From the NCBI RefSeq assembly GCF_900111195.1, contig NZ_FOGL01000007.1:78079-142078 (forward strand): a stretch of DNA of 64,000 bases, read 5' to 3'. Source of the DNA: Gracilibacillus ureilyticus. Lineage in GTDB: Bacteria > Bacillota > Bacilli > Bacillales > Amphibacillaceae. Shown one piece after another: positions 26,453-35,470 of the stretch. The notes under the pieces are model-generated. The model saw nothing but the letters and a program-made list of their open reading frames with translations, did no database searches and was not told the origin of the DNA. Position numbers and translations under genes: made by a program. Within the stretch, counting starts at the first letter, position 1; the number at the start of each line of letters is the position of its first letter.

Positions 26453-27436
26453 ATGATTCGTTTTGGTGTAATAGGTACTAATTGGATAACTGATCGATTT
26501 CTAACAAGCGCAAAGGAAATTGCTGATTTCCAATTTGCGGCAGTTTATTCTAGAACAGAAGAGAAAGCAAAAGAATTTGCGGGAAAGTATGATGTCAACT
26601 CCACTTATACAGATTTAGAAGAATTTGCTCACAGTGATGGATTTGATGCCGTTTATATCGCAAGCCCTACAGCCTTTCATGCGGAACATGCGATTGCATG
26701 TATGAAGGGTGGTAAGCATGTAATTGTTGAAAAGCCTTTCGCCTCAAATGCAGGGGAAGTTGAAAAAATGATCGAAACTGCCAAATCAAATAATGTCACA
26801 CTAATGGAAGCGATGAAGACAACACATGTACCGAATTTCAACAAGGTCAAGGAAAACTTAGAGAAGATCGGCCCTGTACGCAGATATATTGCCAACTTCT
26901 GTCAGTATTCCTCCAGATATGATAAATACAAGGAAGGTATTGTGTTAAATGCATTTAAGCCGGAATTATCAAACGGGTCACTGATGGACATAGGTGTATA
27001 TTGTTTATATCCGATGGTTGCATTATTCGGAGCACCGGAGAAAGTGCAGGCAAGTGCATATATGCTCGATTCAGGTGTTGACGGACAAGGCTCTGTTATT
27101 GCTCAGTATAGTGAATTCAATGGGATCGCTATGTTCTCCAAAATCACGAATTCAGTATTACCTTCAGAAATCCAAGGTGAAAAAGGATCGATAGTGATTG
27201 GTAAATTTTCTGATATGGTCGATGTGAAAATCGTGTACCACGATGGGAATGAAGAAAACATTTCTGTGGAACAAAAAGAAAACACGATGTATTACGAAGC
27301 ACTATCTTTCATAGAAACCATAAAAAACGGAAAACTCGAAAATAAGGTGAATACATGGGAGCGTTCGATTGAGACAATGAAGGTATTGGATAAGGCAAGA
27401 GCTGAGATAGGACTGGTATTCCCTGCCGATAAATAA
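26453..27436 (+). CDS. Gfo/Idh/MocA-family NAD(P)-dependent oxidoreductase
   Basis: A 327-residue protein with N-terminal Rossmann fold (FGVIGTNWITDRF, residues 3-15), the family EKP motif in HVIVEKPFAS (about 89-98, Lys needed for catalysis), and a C-terminal dimerisation/substrate domain with GSLMDIGVYCLYP (about 174-186), where the Asp and Tyr replace the usual D..H pair. Substrate unknown, probably a sugar or inositol derivative; closest by feel to B. subtilis YulF-type proteins. It ends the yerB-yerC transcript. Confidence 0.85.
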   Translation: MIRFGVIGTNWITDRFLTSAKEIADFQFAAVYSRTEEKAKEFAGKYDVNSTYTDLEEFAHSDGFDAVYIASPTAFHAEHAIACMKGGKHVIVEKPFASNAGEVEKMIETAKSNNVTLMEAMKTTHVPNFNKVKENLEKIGPVRRYIANFCQYSSRYDKYKEGIVLNAFKPELSNGSLMDIGVYCLYPMVALFGAPEKVQASAYMLDSGVDGQGSVIAQYSEFNGIAMFSKITNSVLPSEIQGEKGSIVIGKFSDMVDVKIVYHDGNEENISVEQKENTMYYEALSFIETIKNGKLENKVNTWERSIETMKVLDKARAEIGLVFPADK

Positions 27437-27509
27437 TAGATATAAAGAAAAAACTTAGTTCATCTTTTATATTAAAACAACCACAATCATATGAGATATA
27501 AGATAGTTC

Positions 27510-27548
27510 AAGACTGTTTCCCTTTTTCAAGGGAAACAGTCTTTTTTC
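27510..27548 (+). terminator. Terminator of the yerBC-oxidoreductase transcript
   Basis: Perfect 15-bp stem AAGACTGTTTCCCTT / AAGGGAAACAGTCTT, 4-base loop, then TTTT. Confidence 0.92.
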
Positions 27549-27578
27549 CTGTCAAAAGATTATATAATCTTTTGACAG
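27549..27578. promoter_or_regulatory. 30-bp perfect palindrome upstream of the nar block
   Basis: Half-site CTGTCAAAAGATTAT followed immediately by its exact reverse complement, no loop. It starts one base after the preceding terminator's T run and lies about 105 bases before the nar promoter. Loop-free perfect palindromes are typical of dimer-binding operators, but the regulator is unknown. The gap 27579-27683 otherwise shows only a poor cre-like site. Confidence 0.6.
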
Positions 27579-27683
27579 TTAATAGCTGGAGGCTTGCAGG
27601 TATAATCTCCAGTGAATCCGGCCATAATGCTATTTGTCAGAACAATTCTATTTCTGGCATAGAACGCGTTTACAAGTAAATAA

Positions 27684-27712
27684 TTGACATAACATTTATA
27701 GTTCGATACATT
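27684..27712 (+). promoter_or_regulatory. Sigma-A promoter of the nar block
   Basis: TTGACA (27684-27689), 17 bases, TACATT (27707-27712); about 40 bases before the hemerythrin-like gene. No TGTGA-N6-TCACA Fnr box is nearby. Confidence 0.65.
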
Positions 27713-27753
27713 GAAGGTGGTAAGCGATATACCATATGTGAGGGAGTGATTAT

Positions 27754-28170
27754 TTGTCAGGACCAGCATTAAGAAAAATTGACAGCCATACAGCTATTCA
27801 TGATGCAGCATTACAGGAAGCCCGTGAATTAACCAATGTGGCAGAAAATTTCTGGAGAGAGGGGGATGCTGAAAGAGCATTAAAAACTGCGTTAATTGCA
27901 GTAGAGCATTGGCAAACGAGAACATTAGCCCATGCAGATGCAGAGGAACAAGGGTTGTACAAGGAAATTGCGAAACAGTCAGAAAGCATGAATGAGAAAA
28001 TTGCACAATTAATACGTGATCATGATTTGATGCGACGTTTAGTCTCAGAGATTAAACACTCTCTTATATCTGATGGAATGTGTGAAGCAATCATAAAAAA
28101 ATTACATGCATTAATTATTATTGATGAATATCATAATCATGATGAAATGGAAATACTTCCTGATCATTAA
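27754..28170 (+). CDS. Hemerythrin-like (HHE) protein linked to nitrate reductase
   Basis: A 138-residue, all-helical protein with the spaced His/Glu pattern of HHE hemerythrin domains: HTAIHDAAL (about 12-20), AVEHWQTRTLAHADAEEQGLY (around 49-69), RDHDLM (about 87-92) and DEYHNHDEME (about 125-134). Such domains carry a di-iron centre that binds oxygen or nitric oxide. TTG start with GGGAG 7 bases upstream. First gene of the apparent nar transcript, which suggests oxygen/NO sensing or iron-cluster protection for nitrate respiration (inference). Confidence 0.7.
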   Translation: MSGPALRKIDSHTAIHDAALQEARELTNVAENFWREGDAERALKTALIAVEHWQTRTLAHADAEEQGLYKEIAKQSESMNEKIAQLIRDHDLMRRLVSEIKHSLISDGMCEAIIKKLHALIIIDEYHNHDEMEILPDH

Positions 28171-28187
28171 TAAATGGGGTGTCCGTA

Positions 28188-28475
28188 TTGAAACCACTCG
28201 TATCCGCATATCCCCGCCTGTATGAGCAATTATTAAAAAGTCTGGAAGAAGAAAATATTCATTCTTTTGATATAGAGGCATATGCCACTGAAAAAGATGG
28301 ACAAGCAGAAATTGAAATAAGGTTTGGGGATAACTTCCAACATGTTATTAAAGAGAAATTTTCATTAAATAATCTGACAGAGAAAAACCAGGATTATTTA
28401 GCCTTTTGTACGAAAACGGGGGAAACATGCAAAGAAACACTAATTCAAGATTACTTCAAGATGGTGAAACCATAA
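28188..28475 (+). CDS. Small protein of unknown function in the nar operon
   Basis: A 95-residue soluble protein; TTG at 28188 has GGGGTG 6 bases upstream, while the in-frame GTG at 28179 overlaps that site. It shows an N-terminal helix YPRLYEQLLKSLEEE, a predicted beta strand QAEIEIRFG and a C-terminal helical part with CTKTGETC. No family recognised. Two Cys six residues apart near the end could be redox or metal related. Lies 17 bases after the hemerythrin gene. Confidence 0.6.
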   Translation: MKPLVSAYPRLYEQLLKSLEEENIHSFDIEAYATEKDGQAEIEIRFGDNFQHVIKEKFSLNNLTEKNQDYLAFCTKTGETCKETLIQDYFKMVKP

Positions 28476-28501
28476 ATCTACTGGAAAAGTGAGGGAATGC
28501 T

Positions 28502-28786
28502 ATGTTTTTATTCGAACAAGAAGCTCAAATTGGTGATGATCGTCAAGATTTATTAGAAATACTACGTATGCGCTTTGGCGCAATTCCTCCTTCATTAGAA
28601 GAACAGCTATATCAATTACAGGACTATGCGACATTGGAAAGATTGATACTAGTTGCTGCAAACGCACCAACACTTCAAGTTTTTATAGAAGAAGTAAATG
28701 AAGGCAATGATTCCTTTAAAATAGTTGGTGACCGCTTCAACCCTCTTCAACAACTCTATGAAAAAGGTGATAAAGATGAAAAATAA
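28502..28786 (+). CDS. Small protein of unknown function before narG
   Basis: A 94-residue protein with the phrase LRMRFGAIPPSLEEQLYQL followed by ATLERLILVAANAPTLQVF, a helical pattern that also occurs at the C-terminus of DUF4351/Rpn-type proteins. Here it is a free-standing protein. ATG with GAGGGA upstream; it overlaps narG by 11 bases, so it is translated together with narG. Function unknown; a nar-specific accessory role is a guess from context. Confidence 0.6.
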   Translation: MFLFEQEAQIGDDRQDLLEILRMRFGAIPPSLEEQLYQLQDYATLERLILVAANAPTLQVFIEEVNEGNDSFKIVGDRFNPLQQLYEKGDKDEK

Positions 28787-31700
28787 TGCCTTTTTCAAAC
28801 ATTTAAAATTTCTAACACCAGGTGAGAAAATTAACCAGGGATTTACGGAAGAAAGTACCAGACCGAGAGATTGGGAAAAGACGTACCGTAACCGCTGGGC
28901 TTATGATAAAGTGGTACGCTCTACACATGGTGTGAATTGTACTGGTTCATGCAGCTGGAAGGTTTATGTGAAAGATGGCATTATTACATCAGAAACTCAA
29001 CAAACGGATTACCCTTCAACAGGTAAAGACTTCCCTGAATATGAGCCGCGGGGGTGTCCGAGGGGTGCAAGCTTCTCCTGGTATACCTACAGTCCTGCAA
29101 GAGTGAAATATCCTTACATACGTGGTGATCTTTATGCCATGTGGAAAGGAGAAAAAGAACTAGGACATGACCCGGTTCAGGCATGGAAAAATATAACCGA
29201 AGATCCGGAAAAACGGAAGAAATATATTAAAGCTCGTGGTACAGGCGGATTTGTTCGTGCGGAATGGCGTGATACTTGCGAAATGATTGCAAGTGCCACC
29301 ATTGCGACAATTCAAAAATATGGACCAGATCGAATAGTTGGTTTTAGCCCCATTCCTGCTATGTCAATGGTAAGTTATGCAGGTGGATCGCGATTTTTGT
29401 CATTAATTGGTGGTACGATCCTGAGTTTTTATGACTGGTATGCAGATTTACCACCAGCATCACCTCAAGTTTGGGGCGATCAGACAGATGTCCCTGAAAG
29501 TGCTGACTGGTATAATTCCAAGTATTTTATTATCTGGGGTACCAATTTACCTCAAACTAGAACACCTGATGCGCACTTTATGGTGGAAGCCCGTTATAAT
29601 GGAACAAAAGTTGTCGGGGTAAGTCCGGACTATGCCGAATACGAGAAATTTGCAGATTTATGGCTGCCGGCTCGTGCAGGTACAGACGGTGCTTTAGCGA
29701 TGGCAATGACACATGTCATTCTAAAAGAATTCTATGTTGACAGACAGGTTCCATATTTCCTCAAATATGCCAAGCAATTTACGGATCTGCCTTTTTTAAT
29801 TACGATCAATGAAGCGGAAGGTAATTACCGGTCAGGACGCTTTCTGCATGCTGATGATCTCGATGAAAAACACGAACTTGGAGAATGGAAGCCGGTTGTT
29901 TGGGACCAGCTAACAGATACATGGGAAATACCTAATGGAACACAGGGGCACAGGTGGGATGGATCTTCAAAATGGAACTTGAATTTAACGAGAGACGATA
30001 ATACAGAAATTGATCCGCAATTAAGTTTTCTGAATGCATCCGATGAAGTGATAGAAGTAGAATTCCCTTACTTCGCAAAAGAACACGGTGACGTAGTTAG
30101 AAGGGGGGTCCCTGTCAAAAGCCTTAAGCTCAAAAATGGTGAAAGGAAATTAGTAACAACCATTTATGATTTAATGATGGCCCATACAGGTATTTCACGT
30201 GGCCTGCCTGGTGATTATCCGGAAAATTATGATGACCCTAAACCATACACTCCAGCATGGCAGGAAAGCATTACAACAGTCCCGAGACAGCATGTTATCC
30301 GCGTTGCCAGAGAATTTGCAGACAATGCTGAGCGTACGAAAGGGAAATCTATGATAGCTATGGGAGGAGGGACGAACCACTGGTATCACAGTGATCAAAT
30401 TTACCGTTCGATACTTAACCTGATTTTGTTAACCGGCTCACAAGGTGTGAATGGCGGGGGCTGGGCTCACTATGTAGGACAGGAGAAAGTCCGCCCAGCT
30501 GAAGGCTGGCAAACCATTGCTTTTGCAAAAGACTGGGGAGTGGCCCCTAGGTTGCAAAACGGTACTTCCTTTTTTTATTTCGCAACAGATCAGTATCGCT
30601 ATGAAGAGAAGGAAGACTATCAGGAAAATAAGTGGAGAAGCAAGTATGCCCATATGCACCCGGCAGATGTTAATGCATTAGCAGCAAGGCTTGGCTGGTT
30701 ACCTTCATATCCACAATTAACTCAGAACAGTATCGATATTGTAAAAGATGCGAGGAAGAATGGTGCAAAAAGTGATAAAGAAGTAATTGATACAATTACT
30801 AACAAACTGAAAAATGAAGAATTAGACTGGGCAATCGAGAACCCGGATGATCCGAGAAACTTCCCGCGGGTATTCTTTAACTGGCGATCCAATTTACTTG
30901 GGGACAGTGGAAAGGGCCATGAATATTTTGTAAAACATTTAATCGGTGGTGACGATCAAGTCTTAACTGATGGAGAAATATCATGGAAGCCGGAAACAGT
31001 GAAGATGCAGGAGAAAGGTGCAGAAGGAAAAGCCGATCTGTTTGTCAGTATTGATTTTCGTATGACAAGTTCCGGTCTTTTCTCTGATATTGTCTTGCCA
31101 ACTGCCACATGGTATGAAAAATATGACATATCAACTACGGACATGCACCCGTTCATTCACCCATTTAATGCAGCGGTAAACCCGCCATGGGAAGCGAAAA
31201 GTGACTGGAACATCTTTAGAGAAATAAGTAAAGTTTTCTCAGAACTTGCAGCAATTCATTTGCCTGGTGAAACGGAAGAGCTGATGATGTCACCGCTCGG
31301 TCATGATACCCCGGGAGAAATCGCTCAGCCAAATGGTGAGATTCGTGATTGGCGTAAAGGGCAGGCCGAAGCTATTCCAGGTAAGACAATGCCAAGTTTA
31401 CAGGTAGTAAAACGTGATTACAGTAAAACATATGACAAATTAACAACAATTGGCCAACCATTAAAAAATGGCTATGGTATGAAAGGTGTAAAATATCCTG
31501 GGGAAAAAGTATACAGGGAATTAGAAAAAAGGCTCGGATTATCGAGAAGGGAAGGAATAGGTAAAGGTAACCCTGAATTGTACAAAGATACTGATGCGAT
31601 AGAGGCAATATTATTAATGTCTGGTGCTTCCAATGGGAGCCGTGCTGTTGAAGGCTGGAAGTCACTTGAAGAAAAAACAGGTCAAAAGCTGGAGGATATC

Positions 31701-32453
31701 GCCAAAACAAGGGAAGAAGAAGCATTTACACTAAATGACCTAACGGCACAACCAAGGCACACTATTTCCACTCCTGTATGGAGCGGTTTGGAAAAAGATC
31801 ATCGCCGGTATTCACCGTTTACAGTAAATACGGAGTATAAGATACCATGGCATACTTTAACAGGCCGCCAAAGTTTTTATCTGGATCATGAGATGATGCT
31901 GGACTTTGGAGAAGGATTGCCAACGTACCTGCCCCCTCTCGCAAAAGGACCTTATATCAAGGGAGAGCAGGAAGCAAAGCATGATGAAGCTTCCATTACG
32001 GTACGATATTTAACACCTCACCAGAAATGGGGTATTCATACTATGTTTACAGAGGCATCCCACATGGTGCAATTATTCCGCGGCTGGCAGGTAGTATGGA
32101 TGAACGAAAAGGACGGCGCAAAAATCGGTTTGAAAGATAATGACTGGATCGAAGTTTACAATCGTAACGGTGTCGTAGCGGCAAGGGTTGTACTAACATA
32201 CCGGATTCCGGAAGGGATGACTTATATGTACCATGCTCAGGATCGTACGATGGGTGTGCCGGGAACAACACTTAGTAAGAAGCGTGGTGGTACGCATAAT
32301 AGTGTGACACGCATTACAGCTAAACCTACCCATATGATTGGCGGCTATTCCCAATTAAGCTATGGTTTCAATTATTATGGTCCAACCGGAAGTCAGAGAG
32401 ATACAATCGCAATAATTAAACCAATGAAGGAGGTCAATTGGCTTGAAGATTAA
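28776..32453 (+). CDS. narG: Respiratory nitrate reductase alpha subunit NarG
   Basis: A 1225-residue molybdoenzyme (bis-MGD), catalytic subunit reducing nitrate to nitrite at the cytoplasmic face. The N-terminal FS0 cluster motif is THGVNCTGSCSW (His-x3-Cys-x3-Cys, about residues 47-58) with a later Cys in PRGCPRGAS. Downstream are GTNLPQTRTPDAHF, MGGGTNHWYHSD, and the C-terminal cofactor-binding region. Length agrees with B. subtilis NarG. ATG at 28776 with AAAGGTG is preferred over an in-frame upstream start at 28725 that lacks a site. No twin-arginine signal is expected or seen. Confidence 0.97.
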   Translation: MKNNAFFKHLKFLTPGEKINQGFTEESTRPRDWEKTYRNRWAYDKVVRSTHGVNCTGSCSWKVYVKDGIITSETQQTDYPSTGKDFPEYEPRGCPRGASFSWYTYSPARVKYPYIRGDLYAMWKGEKELGHDPVQAWKNITEDPEKRKKYIKARGTGGFVRAEWRDTCEMIASATIATIQKYGPDRIVGFSPIPAMSMVSYAGGSRFLSLIGGTILSFYDWYADLPPASPQVWGDQTDVPESADWYNSKYFIIWGTNLPQTRTPDAHFMVEARYNGTKVVGVSPDYAEYEKFADLWLPARAGTDGALAMAMTHVILKEFYVDRQVPYFLKYAKQFTDLPFLITINEAEGNYRSGRFLHADDLDEKHELGEWKPVVWDQLTDTWEIPNGTQGHRWDGSSKWNLNLTRDDNTEIDPQLSFLNASDEVIEVEFPYFAKEHGDVVRRGVPVKSLKLKNGERKLVTTIYDLMMAHTGISRGLPGDYPENYDDPKPYTPAWQESITTVPRQHVIRVAREFADNAERTKGKSMIAMGGGTNHWYHSDQIYRSILNLILLTGSQGVNGGGWAHYVGQEKVRPAEGWQTIAFAKDWGVAPRLQNGTSFFYFATDQYRYEEKEDYQENKWRSKYAHMHPADVNALAARLGWLPSYPQLTQNSIDIVKDARKNGAKSDKEVIDTITNKLKNEELDWAIENPDDPRNFPRVFFNWRSNLLGDSGKGHEYFVKHLIGGDDQVLTDGEISWKPETVKMQEKGAEGKADLFVSIDFRMTSSGLFSDIVLPTATWYEKYDISTTDMHPFIHPFNAAVNPPWEAKSDWNIFREISKVFSELAAIHLPGETEELMMSPLGHDTPGEIAQPNGEIRDWRKGQAEAIPGKTMPSLQVVKRDYSKTYDKLTTIGQPLKNGYGMKGVKYPGEKVYRELEKRLGLSRREGIGKGNPELYKDTDAIEAILLMSGASNGSRAVEGWKSLEEKTGQKLEDIAKTREEEAFTLNDLTAQPRHTISTPVWSGLEKDHRRYSPFTVNTEYKIPWHTLTGRQSFYLDHEMMLDFGEGLPTYLPPLAKGPYIKGEQEAKHDEASITVRYLTPHQKWGIHTMFTEASHMVQLFRGWQVVWMNEKDGAKIGLKDNDWIEVYNRNGVVAARVVLTYRIPEGMTYMYHAQDRTMGVPGTTLSKKRGGTHNSVTRITAKPTHMIGGYSQLSYGFNYYGPTGSQRDTIAIIKPMKEVNWLED

Positions 32454-33939
32454 AGCACAAGTAGCAATGGTGATGCATCTGGATAAGTGTATTGGCTGTC
32501 ATACCTGTTCGGTTACATGTAAAACGACATGGACAAACAGGCCGGGAACAGAGTACATGTGGTTTAACAATGTGGAAACAAGGCCGGGACCTGGGTATCC
32601 AAAGCAATGGGAAGACCAGAATCGATATAAAGGCGGCTGGGAGTATAGCAATGGAAAGTTACGTCTGCGGGCAGGCGGACCGCTTTCTAAATTAAAGAAT
32701 ATATTTTATAACCCTGATATGGAAACATTGGATGACTATTATGAACCTTGGACATATGACTATCAAAACCTGATTAATAGAGAAAAGGGAGATAGTTTGC
32801 CTGTAGCCCGTCCGAAATCGATGATTACAGGGAAATATATCGATAAACCGGAATGGGGATCGAATTGGGATGATGACCTAGCTGGTGGTAGTGAAGTTGT
32901 GCCAATGGATCCCAACGTAGAAAAACTGCAGGAACATATTGCTATGGAATATGAGAAAACGTTCATGATGTATTTACCACGAATTTGTGAGCATTGTTTA
33001 AATCCTTCCTGTGTCGCTTCCTGTCCATCTGGTGCTTTATACAAACGGGATGAAGATGGAGTTGTGTTAGTCGATCAGGAGGAGTGTCGCGGATGGCGTT
33101 TTTGTATGAATGGATGTCCTTATAATAAGGTCTATTACAATTGGAATACACATAAAGCTGAAAAATGTAACTTCTGTTATCCGAGAACAGAAGCAGGCCT
33201 TCCTACAATCTGTTCAGAGACCTGTGTAGGCCGGATACGCTATATTGGTGTAGTTCTGTATGATGCAGATAAGGTTAAGGAAGCGGCATCTGTTGAAGAC
33301 CCGCAGGATTTGTATCAGGCACAACTGGATTGCTTCCTGGACCCGTTTGACGAAGATGTCATCGCAAAAGCAAAAGAAGAAGGGATTAATGATGAATGGA
33401 TTAAGGGTGCTCAGGAATCACCTATTTATAAAATGGCAATAAAGTGGAAAATAGCGTTGCCATTGCATCCGGAGTACCGCACATTACCTATGGTATGGTA
33501 TGTGCCCCCACTTAGTCCGATTATGAATCATATTACAAATGAAGAAGAGTTAAATACGGACGGATATATCCCTGCGATCGATCAAATGCGTATTCCTGTT
33601 GAATATTTAGCTTCACTTTTGTCAGCGGGTGATACAAAAGTAATTCGGAAAGTTTTACTAAAACTGACAGCAATGCGTGTCCATATGCGACAGAAAACAG
33701 TAGGTGGAATTGATCCGCTGAAGGAAAGTGATTTGTTGAGAGGAGCAGGTATGACAGAAGAAGAAATAGAAGACATGGCGAATTTATTAGGTGTTGCAAA
33801 ATACAAAGATCGCTTTGTCATTCCGACTGGGAGAAGAGAGATGCACGGCGATCTCCATTATAAACAAGGTGCATGCAGTCTGGAAGATCTTGCTCCGCCA
33901 GAAGGAATGGTTACTTATCCGTTTGAGAGGGGCAGTTGA
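32443..33939 (+). CDS. narH: Respiratory nitrate reductase beta subunit NarH
   Basis: A 498-residue electron-transfer subunit with four Fe-S clusters. Cys groups: CIGCHTCSVTC (about 17-27), CEHCLNPSCVASCP (about 184-197), CRGWRFCMNGCPYN (about 217-230), where Trp in place of one Cys marks the [3Fe-4S] site, and CNFCYPR...CSETCVGR (about 244-266). TTG start with AAGGAGG upstream, overlapping narG by 11 bases. Length typical. Confidence 0.97.
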   Translation: MKIKAQVAMVMHLDKCIGCHTCSVTCKTTWTNRPGTEYMWFNNVETRPGPGYPKQWEDQNRYKGGWEYSNGKLRLRAGGPLSKLKNIFYNPDMETLDDYYEPWTYDYQNLINREKGDSLPVARPKSMITGKYIDKPEWGSNWDDDLAGGSEVVPMDPNVEKLQEHIAMEYEKTFMMYLPRICEHCLNPSCVASCPSGALYKRDEDGVVLVDQEECRGWRFCMNGCPYNKVYYNWNTHKAEKCNFCYPRTEAGLPTICSETCVGRIRYIGVVLYDADKVKEAASVEDPQDLYQAQLDCFLDPFDEDVIAKAKEEGINDEWIKGAQESPIYKMAIKWKIALPLHPEYRTLPMVWYVPPLSPIMNHITNEEELNTDGYIPAIDQMRIPVEYLASLLSAGDTKVIRKVLLKLTAMRVHMRQKTVGGIDPLKESDLLRGAGMTEEEIEDMANLLGVAKYKDRFVIPTGRREMHGDLHYKQGACSLEDLAPPEGMVTYPFERGS

Positions 33940-33941
33940 AG

Positions 33942-34535
33942 ATGAAACAGCAGGAAGCAGAATTATTAATTATTGCGGCAAGATTATTAGCATATCCTGA
34001 TGAAAAAACTATCCCCTCTGTAAATAGTCTTATTAATCATTCAGTGATATCAGCAGAGCAGAAGAACAAACTGGATAAGGCTATTTCCCGATTGGAGGAT
34101 ATTCCATTATTAGATCTGGAAAAGCTTTATGTTCATACTTTTGATTTGAAAGCCAAAACGGGGCTTTACTTATCAGCTTATGAATTTGGGGACAGCCCTA
34201 AGCGGGGAGCGGCACTGATTAAGCTGCAGAAAATTATTAATCAGGCAGGCTATGAACGGGCAGATGGTGAATTAGCGGATTATATTCCGATGTTGTATGA
34301 ATTGGTTGCTGTGATGGATGAAACGGATGAAACGATCCGATTATGGAAACGACTAGGTAATGTAACACAGATTATATTAGAGCAGCTTCCGGAAGATAAT
34401 CCGTATCACCAGCTCATTGGCCTTCTGATGGAGGATGTTTTCCAGGCACCGACCAAGACGGAGATAAAGAAGATGGAGCAAAACCGAGAAGAAGCGGATT
34501 TAGACGAACTGCCATATCCGATTATGTATAACTAG
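33942..34535 (+). CDS. narJ: Nitrate reductase assembly chaperone NarJ
   Basis: A 197-residue TorD/NarJ-family chaperone that holds NarG until cofactor insertion. All-helical, with YPDEKTIPSVNSL near the start, EKLYVHTFDL and YEFGDSPKRGAAL (about 57-90), a region conserved in NarJ. ATG at 33942 fits the GAGGGG site; a TTG at 33936 overlapping the narH stop is the alternative. Confidence 0.93.
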   Translation: MKQQEAELLIIAARLLAYPDEKTIPSVNSLINHSVISAEQKNKLDKAISRLEDIPLLDLEKLYVHTFDLKAKTGLYLSAYEFGDSPKRGAALIKLQKIINQAGYERADGELADYIPMLYELVAVMDETDETIRLWKRLGNVTQIILEQLPEDNPYHQLIGLLMEDVFQAPTKTEIKKMEQNREEADLDELPYPIMYN

Positions 34536-34557
34536 CATTGCCTAAGGAGGAAAAATA

Positions 34558-35259
34558 ATGATTGATATTTTTTTGTGGGTGGTATTTCCGTACATCACAC
34601 TAACGATCATGATAGTTGGTTGTATTTACCGTTTTGCATTCAGGCAAAAAACATGGACCGCTCCCTCGACAGAATTTTTTGAAAAGAAATGGTTACGGAT
34701 CGGCTCACCGCTTTTTCATTATGGTATCCTGCTGGCAGTGATCGGTCATGTCATGGGGCTTGTTATCCCATTACAGTTTTATCAGGCAATTGGCGTAACA
34801 GATCATCTTTATCATATCGGTGCTATTTACGGTGGCGGACTGGCTGGTCTCATGGTAGTAGCAGGTGCGGTTATTCTGCTAATTCGGAAAGCAACAGTCG
34901 ACAGGGTGAGGATTCATGCTACTTTCGCAGATTTTTTCTCAGTTATTGCATTAATCATTGTCGCGGGAATCGGTACTTATATGACAATTGTTTACAATAC
35001 GACAGTAGAAGCATATGAGTATCGTACAACGATAGGACCATGGTTTCGAAGTATATTTACTTTTCAACCGCAATATCAGTTAATGACAGAAGTTCCGGTT
35101 ATTTTTAAAATCCATGTAATTGCATCATTCGGTTTGTTTGCATCTATTCCTTTTACACATCTTGTTCATATTTACAGTGTGCCTATCCATTATTTAGCAA
35201 GGGCGCCCCAACAATACCGATCAAGAGCAGGTTATCAGCATAGAAGGGATTATAAGTAA
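34558..35259 (+). CDS. narI: Nitrate reductase gamma subunit NarI (cytochrome b)
   Basis: A 233-residue membrane protein with five helices that oxidises menaquinol and passes electrons to NarH through two b-type haems. His ligands are expected in FHYGILLAVIGHVMG (about 58-72) and KIHVIASFGLFASIPFTHLVH (about 181-201). AGGAGG upstream. Ends the narGHJI order. The 211-base gap to the narK-like gene holds a small CTCTGT/ACAGAG hairpin and an open stretch in the narI frame after its stop, no recognised gene. Confidence 0.95.
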   Translation: MIDIFLWVVFPYITLTIMIVGCIYRFAFRQKTWTAPSTEFFEKKWLRIGSPLFHYGILLAVIGHVMGLVIPLQFYQAIGVTDHLYHIGAIYGGGLAGLMVVAGAVILLIRKATVDRVRIHATFADFFSVIALIIVAGIGTYMTIVYNTTVEAYEYRTTIGPWFRSIFTFQPQYQLMTEVPVIFKIHVIASFGLFASIPFTHLVHIYSVPIHYLARAPQQYRSRAGYQHRRDYK

Positions 35260-35470
35260 GATGCGCTTGCTCTGTCAGTAACAGAGGGTGAAACTAAAGA
35301 GTTAGAGAATAGTTTGGCGGCTGCTCATGCCGGTAGAACGAATTTTTGTTTAACAGACAACTAAATTCCTTATGAATGATAGATGAATTGCCTGCCTATT
35401 TGTTAAGACCATCCTACAATTACAGTAAGTAGTAAAATATGACATACTTTTGCAGGAAGGAATGTTATTA

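Noticed and set aside
27662-27675. cre-like site before the nar promoter
   Set aside because: Two mismatches at fixed positions; not convincing alone.
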